This document shows, piece by piece, positions 9,881-18,010 of a stretch of 64,000 bases of DNA (positions are counted from its first letter, which is position 1; each line of letters begins with the position of its first letter). The position numbers and the translations under genes were made by a program. The DNA lies in NCBI GenBank assembly GCA_963764675.1, contig CAVXTQ010000011.1, forward strand, positions 1 to 64,000, given 5' to 3'. Under the pieces are notes generated by a model that searched no databases, was not told the origin of the DNA, and saw only the letters and a list, made by a program, of their open reading frames with translations. The stretch is from Acidiferrum sp963764675. Lineage in GTDB: Bacteria; Acidobacteriota; Terriglobia; Acidiferrales; UBA7541.

Positions 9881-10265
9881 TAAGAAAGAGTACGCAGCCT
9901 CTTAGGTGTCGTCAAGTACTTTACAGTGCAAAGAAGATTCATCTGGATACGAACACTCAAGTAAGTATCTGCAATCGAATAGAGGTGCGCCGCAACGTGG
10001 TGTGTGGCGGAAGAACCATCCGCCCGTCGCTGATGGTGCGCGATGGCGTTAGTAACTCGTTTATAGACCCAGTGCCCGATTAACGCGGAACCGGACAAGC
10101 CGCCCAAGGGGCTGGCAGATGTCCGATAACCGACTAATCGGGCACCAGCCGTGCACAAGCTGCGATTCGCGGTATAGAATCCTCATTAGTAGAATCCATC
10201 ACGTCAAGAAGCAGTCCGGCGGTGCATGAAGATAGAAACGCCTTCACCGCTAACAGGTTGAGGTC
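9881..10265. other. Non-coding stretch holding a complete palindromic repeat
   Basis: No gene is supported. The only feature is the palindromic repeat at 10072-10146. The sequence from 10147 to 10265 is presumably the 5' region of the desaturase-like gene that follows. Confidence 0.5.
10072..10146. repeat. Complete palindromic repeat unit
   Basis: Both arms are present. The left arm reads TGCCCGATTAACGCGGAACC then GGACAAG; the right arm reads ATGTCCGATAACCGACTAAT then CGGGCA. The arms are inverted copies separated by about 20 bp, so the DNA or its transcript can form a long hairpin. This is the clearest intact two-armed copy in the window. Confidence 0.75.
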
Positions 10266-11397
10266 GTGCTCGAGCAAAAAATCAACGAATTCTTTGGTGA
10301 TGCCGAGTCCACTGGCTTCGGAACAGGCTGGTGGAGTGGGATATTGTCGGCCTTTTTTGGATTTCTCGCATTCGGCGGCGTTCTATGTCTGCATTTTCCC
10401 CAGTTCCTAACCTCTGCCGAATTCCGCCCGTTTTACTCTCTACACGCGATCCGCCTCTTAATCCAATTCCTCATCGTGGCGGCAGTTGCGTTTGGTGTGA
10501 TCTCTTCTCTGCTGCGCAAGAAAAAGACTCTGGCGTTAACGGGAATGCTGCTCGCCATCGCTGCAACCGCTTGGGGCGGCTCCAGCGTAAAAGTTAATGG
10601 GAACCAACTCAATGGCATAACCATCGGCATGGACTGGTTTTTGCTTGATTTGTTGTTGATGGCGCTCATCTACGTGCCACTCGAAAGAATCTGGCCACAG
10701 TATCCAGAACAAGGAACATTCAGAAAAGGGTGGGCCCAGGACGTGGTTTATTTCATGTCCACCCATCTACCGATTCAGATTTTATCGTTTCTGGTTTTGT
10801 TGCCTGCTACCCAGGCCACGAAATATTTGGGTGTTCCGGCTCTTCAAGCATTAATCGCTCGAATGCCTTGGATTTTGCAATTTTTCTTGGCCGTTGTGGT
10901 TGCAGACGTTGCTGAATATTTCATTCATCTGGCTTTGCACAAAGTGCCTTTTCTGTGGCGTTTTCATGCCGATTCACCATTCTTCCAAGGCGCTGGATTG
11001 GATCGCGGGTTCACGCTCCCACTTTGTGGACGACACGCTGGTCCGCGGATTTATCCTCGTCCCGCTCATGCTCGGATTTTCGCAATCGATCATCTTGGCG
11101 TATTTGATCTTCGTCACCCTTCACGCCACCTGGACTCATTGCAATTTCGGTCCCAACGCCAAATGGCTCGAAAAGTTTCTGGTTATGCCCCGATACCATC
11201 ATTGGCACCATACATCTCAAAAAGAGGGCATCGACAAGAACTTCGCGATCCATTTTCCCTGGATCGATAGAATTTTCGGAACTTACTACTATCCGGAAAA
11301 ATGGCCGGAAGTTTATGGCCTGGACGGCGAAGAAATTTCGCCCAGCTTTCTCGGGCAAACGATCGAACCATTCGTAGGCAAGAGAAAGACGCCCTAA
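10266..11397 (+). pseudogene. Sterol desaturase / fatty acid hydroxylase family protein, single-base frameshift
   Basis: The N-terminal 236 residues carry several membrane helices and the first histidine pair (EYFIHLALHKVPFLWRFHA). At about 10970 the frame slips: CATGCC-G-ATTCACCAT carries one extra G, and the +1 frame gives the expected IHHSSKALDWIAGSRSHF, then LHATWTHCNFGP and RYHHWHHTS, ending at 11395-11397. Together these are the three histidine clusters that bind the di-iron centre of this integral-membrane hydroxylase superfamily. The N-terminal extension of about 100 residues is longer than usual. A sequencing error is the alternative explanation. Substrate cannot be predicted. Confidence 0.85.
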
Positions 11398-11455
11398 AAA
11401 CCTACCGCGTCCAAGGGAACGTCCTTGGGTAACTGTGCGCCCGTGCTCGTCGCCT

Positions 11456-12252
11456 TCACCAAACCAAATATTTCATCACTTTGACCGTTATAAATCCAAA
11501 GTCGTATTCCGATTTGTCGTGGCTTAGCCGCAAAAGACCCTCATAGTGGTGATGATTATTTTGCAGGCATGCGCTAAAGGTCGCCGTTACGGGCAGCCAC
11601 TCGCCAATATTCATGGCGTTGTCTTCCTCATCGTGATACCGCCGGTATCCAAATGTTCCGCGTGTGGGTCCAATAGTTTTGAATCATATTTACCCACAGC
11701 TGAAAAAATCCGGATTCCAAACCACATCGCCAGCGCAAACTTCAGACTTCCGACCAGCTTCCATAGGAGATAAAAACTAGAGGCTTGTGCAAGGATTGCA
11801 AAAACCGGGTTCGCAACCACCCGGAAAGTCCAGGACTTCAAAATTTTGTCGCCAGCCAAATTTTCTTTGCATTGATACGGCATCAAGCAGAGATATAGAG
11901 TTCGCCAAAGACCATCCTCGGAAAGTTTATTGGGATCCCCGGGATGGTCGGAATGTTTATGATGCAATCGATGCCGATTCACCCAGGCGATCGGATCCAC
12001 ATAGATTGCGAAAGTGTTGTTCACGATGGTGACGGCTTTCATGAACCATTCCTTATAGTCGAGCGATCGGTGAGCGATCCCCAAATGAAGAACATCGGCC
12101 AGATACAACCCGCCCATAAACCAGCAAAAGATAAAATAAGCCCCGCCGATCAACATTCCCATCCAGGGCCCCAAATGAGCTGGGGCAAAATACACACAAG
12201 CCAGCATGTAAGCCAAAATAATTAAATAGCCATAGAAGTTGTAGATTTTCAT
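11456..12252 (-). pseudogene. Membrane fatty acid desaturase, frameshifted before the third histidine box
   Basis: The start ATG at 12252 has AGGGAG eight bases upstream. The protein begins MKIYNFYGYLIILAYMLACV and contains HLGIAHR (box 1) and HRLHHKH (box 2). Near 11635 a one-base change shifts the frame: the original frame stops shortly after GGITMRKTTP, while the alternative frame reads YHDEEDNAMNIGEWLPVTATF and LQNNHHHYEGLLRLSHD, which is box 3, ending at the TGA at 11456-11458. All three boxes are needed for the di-iron site in acyl-lipid and acyl-CoA desaturases, so the unshifted product should be inactive. It is convergent with the frameshifted desaturase-like gene at 10266. Confidence 0.85.
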
Positions 12253-12374
12253 CACGACTCCCTGTGAACTTTGCGGATTATTCAAGCAGAAATCGGACGT
12301 CCTTTCAAATAACATAAAGCCTGCAACCCATAGTTCTTCAACCGCCAGAGCATTTGTGGGGTTGCCACGGACCG

Positions 12375-12445
12375 CCTGATTAACGCGGTTATCGTACAAG
12401 TGGAGTCCTGGTATGGGACTTGTCCGGTAACCCGACTTGTCAAGC
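12375..12445. repeat. Palindromic repeat, two-armed copy
   Basis: The left arm reads CCTGATTAACGCGGTTATCG then TACAAGTGG; the right arm reads ACTTGTCCGGTAACCCGACT then TGTCAAG. The two arms are inverted with a short spacer. It lies upstream of the desaturase start at 12252. Confidence 0.75.
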
Positions 12446-12470
12446 ATGTGGAATTGTGTCGATGCCAGAG

Positions 12471-12551
12471 ATAACTTAACGCGCTTACCCTACAAGTGGA
12501 ATTGCCCGTGAGGGTGCCTCGAGAGATGCCCGGTAATCCAACGTAAATAAG
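12471..12551. repeat. Degenerate palindromic repeat copy
   Basis: The left arm reads AACTTAACGCGCTTACCCTA then CAAGTGGAATT; the right arm has decayed to ATGCCCGGTAATCCAACG. It stands tandem to the copy at 12375-12445. Confidence 0.55.
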
Positions 12552-12612
12552 AAGAGCGCCCATCGGGGTAGAACTTCCTCGCACCATTTTCTAGCAACCC
12601 GCCACCAATCCC

Positions 12613-13773
12613 TCACTCATCCTTAAGCGCTACCTTATTGCTCCGGTACGGTTCAAATCCCTTTCCCCAGTCCACGCTGATCACCTGCATCTCTAGATTC
12701 TCCCCATCCACGCGCACGAGCAAATAATGGTAGGGATTTAAACCGGCATCCACACTCGGTTTGACCAAATGTTGCAATTCCACTTTACTGGCTTCGTTAG
12801 CCTTCAAATATTCGTCCAGCTTCGGCTCGCCCGTATAGGTGTATATCGGCGCGCCGCCGCCGCCGGAAACGATCAGGTCCATCCGATGCCGTCCACTCGC
12901 GTCCGTATAATGCTCTACCCAATGCTCGAACAAATGTTCGTGCCCCGAAAACAGCGCACGAACGTGATTCGCGAGGAAGAGAGGCATGTAGCGTTCGCGG
13001 AGAATGACGGTGGGTGGTTCGACGGTAGGGCCTCCGTGCGGCCCGGAAGAAAAGGGAGCCTGATGGCAGAAGACGATAACGTTGACGTAGCGCTTACGGT
13101 CTAAGCCTTCGAGCTGTGCCTTCACCCACAGGAATTGTTTTTCGTCGCCCGCGATGTCGGCGTCGAAGGCGATTACGAACGTGTTGCCGTAGCCGAACGA
13201 GTATGTGGGATAGCCAGCCATGCGGCGCGGCGAGCCATCGGGCGGAATGAGCTGCGAAAGCGCATCGAGATAGTTTCGCAGAGGCGTTTGGCGTTCAGGC
13301 GCGTTGGCAGTCGGAGAGCTGGTCACATCGTGATTGCCGGGCGCGAGAAAATACGGGACGCCGCCTTCAGTGGTGAGACGATTGATGACCGGCACGAAGC
13401 TGGCGTTCCATTGATGCGCCTCCACGCCGCGCTGTACGGCGTCGCCTGACTGCAGGATGAATCGCACAGGGTAATCTGTGCTTCGGAGCTTCTTGATCTG
13501 CGCCAGCATCGAATCCACAAGCATCGAGTGATCGTACTGAAGGGTAACGCCGTCCCGTCGTCCCCGTGTGTCCCCGTATGCGATGAAGGAATACCTCGTC
13601 ACGCCGCTCGATGCTTTCTCATCAGGCAACGCGGCGGCCGGAGCCGTGATTGGCTTGACCCGTTCCGTATCTTGGGCTCCAACCCTCGGCACCGAGCACA
13701 AAACGCACACCACTGTCGCAACGAACACGTAAAACGCGCGAGACCCAACCGCAGAGGGACCGCGCTTCAGCAT
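12613..13773 (-). CDS. Secreted metallophosphoesterase
   Basis: About 386 residues from the ATG at 13773 (MLKRGPSAVG, preceded by GGGGGTGG); an ATG at 13797 is also possible. A signal peptide (FYVFVATVVCVLCSVPRVGA) indicates export. The calcineurin-like metallophosphatase motifs occur in order: YGDTRG, QSGDAVQRG, APGNHD, CHQAP and SGHEHLFEHW. These bind the two metal ions. Family members cleave phosphomonoesters, phosphodiesters or nucleotides; the substrate cannot be told from sequence. It stands alone between repeats and an IS110 element. Confidence 0.88.
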   Translation of the reverse strand: MLKRGPSAVGSRAFYVFVATVVCVLCSVPRVGAQDTERVKPITAPAAALPDEKASSGVTRYSFIAYGDTRGRRDGVTLQYDHSMLVDSMLAQIKKLRSTDYPVRFILQSGDAVQRGVEAHQWNASFVPVINRLTTEGGVPYFLAPGNHDVTSSPTANAPERQTPLRNYLDALSQLIPPDGSPRRMAGYPTYSFGYGNTFVIAFDADIAGDEKQFLWVKAQLEGLDRKRYVNVIVFCHQAPFSSGPHGGPTVEPPTVILRERYMPLFLANHVRALFSGHEHLFEHWVEHYTDASGRHRMDLIVSGGGGAPIYTYTGEPKLDEYLKANEASKVELQHLVKPSVDAGLNPYHYLLVRVDGENLEMQVISVDWGKGFEPYRSNKVALKDE

Positions 13774-14204
13774 TTCGCCACCCCCTAAACGATTCATTTC
13801 TTTCTACTTTCGAGTCTCGTATATTCCTCCAACAACAATGCACCATCATTACAGCGTTAACAATCACGGCGAGCGCCGACCGGTGAACTGCGGGCAATTC
13901 CGGTTAACGCGTCACCATGAGTCGGCGCAGGGCCCGATCCGAGAGGATCTTCCGTTGTGCCTCACTCTGATCTCGAACCTTGGCCCAGATTCGTTCGAAG
14001 TCAAGATTACGTCACAGTCGCGTTCGCCACCCGACGCATGATGTTCCTGCGAAGCTTGCTGGAAGATAAATTCGGCCCAGGACGAAGAATTTACATCCGA
14101 CCGCCAGGATAGAGGCAATAGGCCCGGCCCATGCTTGGAATCGCATTTATACACAGGCGGGACCTCTACACTGCTGCTTTCACCGGAACTAGTGCCTGAT
14201 AAAC
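13774..14204. other. Non-coding stretch upstream of the first IS110 element
   Basis: No gene is supported. The stretch ends in a palindromic-repeat arm (14192-14204) that is interrupted by the IS110 element. Confidence 0.5.
14192..14204. repeat. Palindromic repeat arm split by IS110 element A (continues at 15729)
   Basis: GTGCCTGATAAAC precedes the element, and GCGGTTACCGGAAAAGTGG follows it at 15729-15747. Joining them restores GATAAACGCGGTTACCGG, matching other copies such as 16146-16160. The element thus inserted after the dinucleotide AC in the arm. Confidence 0.8.
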
Positions 14205-14274
14205 GCATTATAAAAGGGCGCCCTTTTGGAGTAGGTTTTGATCGTTCGCATCATCACCTACAAGGAGCGCCCTC

Positions 14275-15342
14275 ATGAATGACGCCAAGTATATTGGGCT
14301 GGATGTGCATCAGGCAACGATCTCGGCGACGGTTCTGGATTCCGCTGGAAAACTCGTGATGGAGTCCATCCTCGAAACGAAAGCAGCAACGATTCTGCAG
14401 TTCATGCACGGTCTACACGGCGATTTGCAGGTAACCTTCGAAGAAGGCACCTGTGCGGCATGGTTGCACGATCTGCTTAAGCCTCATGTCCGGCAAGTGC
14501 TGGTGTGCGATCCACGAAAAAATGCTCTGCTCAAGGTCGGAAATAAAAGTGATCGTATCGATGCCCGCAAGCTGGCCGAGTTGTTGCGCTCGAATCTGCT
14601 GCGCTCGGTGTATCACCAAGACCACGGCATCCGCACGGTGAAAGAACTGGCGCGCAGTTATATGACGATCACCAGAGATTTGACGCGGGTGATGGTTCGT
14701 ATCAAAGCGCTGTACCGAAGCTGGGCCATTCCCTGCGCCGGCCAGCAAGTTTACGCGGCGCGCCACCGTGCCGAATGGCTCGGGAAAATCGCCGAAGCCG
14801 GGGTGCGCCGCCGGGCCGAGTTTTACTACCAACAGTTCGACGCCCTGCTGCTCTTGCACCAGCAAGTACGGCGCGAGTTGCTAGTCGAGAGCAGCAAGCA
14901 CCAGGCCAGCAAATTGCTGCGGCAGATCCCTTCGATCGGACCGATTCGTGCGGCCCTGTTGCTGGCACTCATCCAAACGCCGCATCGCTTTCGCACCAAA
15001 CGCCAGCTGTGGAGTTACAGCGGCCTGGCGCTAGAAACCCGCAACAGCGCGGAATACCGCATGGTGCATGGCCAGCTCCGGCGTTCCAAGAAAATTCTGG
15101 CCATTCGCGGCCTCAACAAAAATCATAACCACGATCTGAAAAATATCTTCAAAGGTGCGGCCATCCGGGCGGCCGCAGTAGCCGGACCTTTCCAGGAGTT
15201 CTACGCGTCGCTGGTGGCCAAAGGCATAAAACCGCCGATGGCCCGGCTCACGCTGGCGCGCAAGATCGCGGCCATCACTTTGCTGGTGTGGAAGAAAGGA
15301 GTGCGTTTCGACGCCGACCAACTGAAGCCACAAGCAGCTTGA
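14275..15342 (+). CDS. IS110-family transposase (DEDD recombinase), element A
   Basis: A 355-residue recombinase. The N-terminal RuvC-like DEDD domain shows YIGLDVHQ (first Asp), VTFEEGT (Glu) and KSDRIDARKLAELL (Asp/Asp). The C-terminal Transposase_20 domain shows LRQIPSIGPIRAALLLALI and LWSYSGLALET, with the serine used in strand exchange by this family expected in SYSG. The ATG at 14275 follows AAGGAG at good spacing. The frame is intact. IS110 enzymes act together with an element-encoded RNA; the candidate for this copy lies immediately downstream. It is homologous over its whole length to the product of element B. Confidence 0.95.
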   Translation: MNDAKYIGLDVHQATISATVLDSAGKLVMESILETKAATILQFMHGLHGDLQVTFEEGTCAAWLHDLLKPHVRQVLVCDPRKNALLKVGNKSDRIDARKLAELLRSNLLRSVYHQDHGIRTVKELARSYMTITRDLTRVMVRIKALYRSWAIPCAGQQVYAARHRAEWLGKIAEAGVRRRAEFYYQQFDALLLLHQQVRRELLVESSKHQASKLLRQIPSIGPIRAALLLALIQTPHRFRTKRQLWSYSGLALETRNSAEYRMVHGQLRRSKKILAIRGLNKNHNHDLKNIFKGAAIRAAAVAGPFQEFYASLVAKGIKPPMARLTLARKIAAITLLVWKKGVRFDADQLKPQAA

Positions 15343-15728
15343 GCATCGTTCGAGGACTCTTCCATCTCTAGACTCATTCCTGGCGGTGGTTTGTCGGTTC
15401 TTGCGATGCTCTGGTTCGAGGGTGAGTATCCATAACCGCGTTGGGCCTGGTGCTCCGGCACCGAGTCACTGGATTAACCATATGCCCCCTCGGACAACCA
15501 GAAAAAGCTATAGGCCTCGAGCCTCAGATAGAACCATGGTTGACACCATGCAACCGCACTGCTTGTTTGCCTCCGAAGGCCGATAACGTCGTCACGCCAA
15601 GAGCATGAATCTTCGCCGGACGGAAAAGCACGAACCCCTCGCTCCATTACGAAGGCTGGAGGTCAAGGCAAAACCCTTCCTTCCAGTCAACGGCGAAGTG
15701 TTTCCCTTGACATCCCCTTTTATAGAAC
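15343..15728 (+). ncRNA. Candidate bridge RNA region of IS110 element A
   Basis: The 3' tail has blocks conserved in element B: TCCATCTCT (15361), CTGGCGGTGG (15380), CTCTGGTTCGAG (15409-15420), CTCGGACAACCAGAAAAAGC (from 15489) and GATAGAAC (15527-15534). Between them, TAACCGCGTT (15433-15442) is the reverse complement of AACGCGGTTA, the sequence spanning the insertion junction once the element is removed. GATTAAC (15472-15478) matches the left flank GATAAAC in 6 of 7 positions and ends in the AC core. ATAGAAC (15528-15534) repeats the element's own right end. This matches a target-binding loop plus part of a donor-binding loop. RNA ends and fold are not determined. Confidence 0.7.
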
Positions 15729-15802
15729 GCGGTTACCGGAAAAGTGGATTTTGGGACAAAGGCAGTTTTTCTGCGAGGCGACTTTACCGGAAGGCGAGTA
15801 GC

Positions 15803-16060
15803 TTAGTGGCTTGCCGGTCCATTTCGATGGTTCAGCCACATGAAGAATCCGCAAATGGCTCCGGCAGGAACGGCGAGGGCAAAAAACCACCTGGCTTCGG
15901 GCAATCCTACGAAGCCCATGACAAGTAGCCCAATGACGATGACCAAGCCAATGGGATGGCCGGTTAAAAGTCCACCTCCGTAGTTGCCGAATGGAACCAC
16001 CTTCGTCGGGTGAGGCAGGTCGCGCGAATTCTCTGGAACAGTAACGTAATGGATACTCAT
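15803..16060 (-). CDS. Small two-helix membrane protein
   Basis: An 85-residue protein, MSIHYVTVPENSRDLPHPTK..., starting at the ATG at 16060 with CAGGAG nine bases upstream. The frame is open further upstream, but the ribosome binding site decides the start. Two adjacent hydrophobic segments (HPIGLVIVIGLLVMGFVGL and ARWFFALAVPAGAICGFFMW) form a helical hairpin. No function can be assigned. It is a lone survivor between two IS110 elements that are only 474 bp apart. Confidence 0.7.
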   Translation of the reverse strand: MSIHYVTVPENSRDLPHPTKVVPFGNYGGGLLTGHPIGLVIVIGLLVMGFVGLPEARWFFALAVPAGAICGFFMWLNHRNGPASH

Positions 16061-16140
16061 AGGATTGGCTCCTGAATTAACGTATACGCCGAGGAAGCGT
16101 TCCCTGCAAGCTTCCAGTCGCGAGCGAGCGGTGCATTGGT

Positions 16141-16202
16141 GTGCCTGATAAACGCGGTAATCGTACAAGTGAAATGCTACTTCACATCTCCGGTAACCCG
16201 AC
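16141..16202. repeat. Palindromic repeat split by IS110 element B (continues at 17783)
   Basis: The left arm GTGCCTGATAAACGCGGTAA then TCGTACAAGTG and the inner part of the right arm CTCCGGTAACCCGAC lie before the element; TAATCGGG follows it at 17783-17790. Joined, the right arm reads GGTAACCCGACTAATCGGG, matching the uninterrupted arm at 8126-8146. Confidence 0.8.
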
Positions 16203-16277
16203 GCAATATAAAAGGGCGCCCCTTTTGGAGTAGGGTTTGGGTGCTTGCCTCAATCCCTACAGAAAGGAACGCCCTCA

Positions 16278-17345
16278 ATGGATAGCAAAAAGTATATCGG
16301 TATGGATGTCCACAAGGAAAGCATTTCGATTGCGGTGATGAATGGTGTGGGAAAGATCGTGATGGAGTGCGTGATCGAGACAAAAGCCAGCATGATTCTG
16401 CAGTTTGTCGATGGGCTGCGCGGAGACTTGCAGGTCACGTTCGAAGAAGGAACCTCGGCCGCTTGGTTGTACGACTTGCTGAAACCGCACGTGACGAAAC
16501 TGCTGGTGTGCGATCCGCGAAAGAATGCCTCCATGAGGGAAGGCAACCAGAATGACAAGATCGACGCCCGCCGGTTGGCCGAGCTGCTGCGTCTCAATCA
16601 TCTCAGCCCCGTCTATCACGGTGAACACGGGCTGCGAAGTCTGAAGGAACTGGTACGCAGTTATCTCACCATCACCAAAGATCTCGGACGGGTCATGTCG
16701 CGGGTGAAGGCCATCTATCGCAGTTGGGCCATTCCCTGCACCGGCAAGCAGGTTTATGCCCCTCGGCATCGGGCCGAGTGGCTCGCGAAGATCACGGAAC
16801 CGGGGGTTCGCCGACGGGCAGAGTTTTACTACCAACAGCTCGATGCGCTGCGGACGGTACGTCGGGAAGTGCGGCGGGAGCTGTTGGCGGAGGGCAAGAA
16901 ACACAAGACCTGGAAACGGCTCTGCCAGATTCCTTCGATCGGTCCGATCCGGTCCGCCGTACTGCTTGGCATTCTGCAGACCCCGCACCGTTTCCGCACC
17001 AAGCGGCAGCTATGGACTTACAGCGGTTTTGGCATCGAGACACAAAGCAGCGCCGATCACCGTCGTGTCGACGGGCAGCTCGAACGAGCGAAGAAACAGA
17101 GCTCCATCCGCGGATTGAACCGAAACTGCAATCACGATCTGAAGAATCTGTTTAAGGGCGCGGCGATCGTGGCCTCGAGCAAACCCGGTCCGTTTCAAGA
17201 GTTCTACACCGCTTTGCTGACTAAGGGCATTCGGCCGGAGATGGCGCGTCTAACCTTGGCCAGGAAGATTGCCACCATCGTGTTGATCGTGTGGAAGAGA
17301 GGAGCGTGCTTCGACGCCCAACATCTGAAACCACAAGCAGCTTGA
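16278..17345 (+). CDS. IS110-family transposase (DEDD recombinase), element B
   Basis: A 355-residue protein from the ATG at 16278 (MDSKKYIGMDVHKESIS), preceded by AAAGGAA. DEDD motifs: YIGMDVHK, VTFEEGT, QNDKIDARRLAELL. The C-terminal Transposase_20 domain shows LCQIPSIGPIRSAVLLGIL and LWTYSGFGIET. The frame is intact. Compared with element A, substitutions are spread along the protein, so the two copies did not arise by a recent duplication. Conservation in their non-coding tails is therefore informative. Confidence 0.95.
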   Translation: MDSKKYIGMDVHKESISIAVMNGVGKIVMECVIETKASMILQFVDGLRGDLQVTFEEGTSAAWLYDLLKPHVTKLLVCDPRKNASMREGNQNDKIDARRLAELLRLNHLSPVYHGEHGLRSLKELVRSYLTITKDLGRVMSRVKAIYRSWAIPCTGKQVYAPRHRAEWLAKITEPGVRRRAEFYYQQLDALRTVRREVRRELLAEGKKHKTWKRLCQIPSIGPIRSAVLLGILQTPHRFRTKRQLWTYSGFGIETQSSADHRRVDGQLERAKKQSSIRGLNRNCNHDLKNLFKGAAIVASSKPGPFQEFYTALLTKGIRPEMARLTLARKIATIVLIVWKRGACFDAQHLKPQAA

Positions 17346-17782
17346 GTGTCTCTGACCGAGTCCGCTCCATCTCTGGGGATTTCTCTGGCGGTGGCCGTGG
17401 AGTTCTCGAGGCACTCTGGTTCGAGAGCGAGTCTCAGCCGATTAGTTAGGCGCTGCGTGCTTCGGGCACCTAGTCTCAGCACGACCCTAGGCCCTCTCGG
17501 ACAACCAGAAAAAGCTATGGGCCACGAGTCCCCGATAGAACTATGGTCGCCAAATTTGACCGCCGTTCTGCTTTGCTGGTTTCGGAACTGACAGGCTTCG
17601 TCGCCAAGAAGCCATGAAAACCGCTGGTAGAGAAAACCCAAACCGCTGGGCAAGAGCGCCCCGCAACCGAGTACATGGTACGGAAGAGCAGAACAGATCT
17701 CGCTCGATCAAGTGGGCTGAGAAGCAAGAAGAATTCCGGCCGATGGAGATGTGTTTTTTCTTGACTTCTACCTTTATAGAAC
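17346..17782 (+). ncRNA. Candidate bridge RNA region of IS110 element B
   Basis: The same conserved blocks as in element A occur at 17366, 17385, 17414-17425, from 17496, and 17534-17541. CCGATTAGT at 17438-17446 is the reverse complement of ACTAATCGG, the restored insertion site across the AC core. It begins exactly 12 nt after the CTCTGGTTCGAG block, as in element A. GCACGAC (17479-17485) ends 10 nt before the CTCGGACAACC block, as in A, and matches the left flank ACCCGAC in 5 of 7 positions including CGAC. ATAGAAC (17535-17541) repeats the element's own right end. Secondary structure has not been computed. Confidence 0.7.
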
Positions 17783-18010
17783 TAATCGGGACTTGGCCGC
17801 ATGGTTCGAGGATAACTTCCGAGTTGCCGACCATGCGGGACCTTCGTTGGCCCGAATTCTCTCTGTTGTGTTCTCCAGAATGCCTCCGCCCGCGCGGATC
17901 GGCGGGCTGACCTTTGTTGGCTCTACTCGTCCAATAAGCGAGGGTGCTGTTAGATACAAGGCCAGTAACCCGGCGGCTGGAGTGCCCAATTTCGTGCCCC
18001 AAGGTGATCC

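Larger units (their letters stand above)
14205..15728 (+). mobile_element. IS110-family element A inserted in a palindromic repeat
   Basis: Boundaries come from comparing this element with element B and with uninterrupted repeat copies. The element starts GCATTATAAAAGGGCGCC and ends TTTATAGAAC. The flank before it ends in AC and the element also ends in AC, the type of core dinucleotide expected for IS110 recombination. There are no long terminal inverted repeats, only short subterminal TATAAAAGG/CCTTTTATA similarity. A 16-bp palindrome AAAAGGGCGCCCTTTT lies near the left end. The 5' non-coding end is about 70 nt and the 3' end about 386 nt. Confidence 0.85.
16203..17782 (+). mobile_element. 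IS110-family element B inserted in a palindromic repeat
   Basis: It starts GCAATATAAAAGGGCGCC and ends TTTATAGAAC, sharing both terminal signatures with element A. The left flank ends CCCGAC and the right flank begins TAATCGGG, so the insertion lies after AC in the right arm of the repeat, whereas element A sits in a left arm. The 5' non-coding end is about 75 nt and the 3' end about 437 nt. The longer 3' tail is the layout described for the IS1111 group of the family. Confidence 0.85.
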
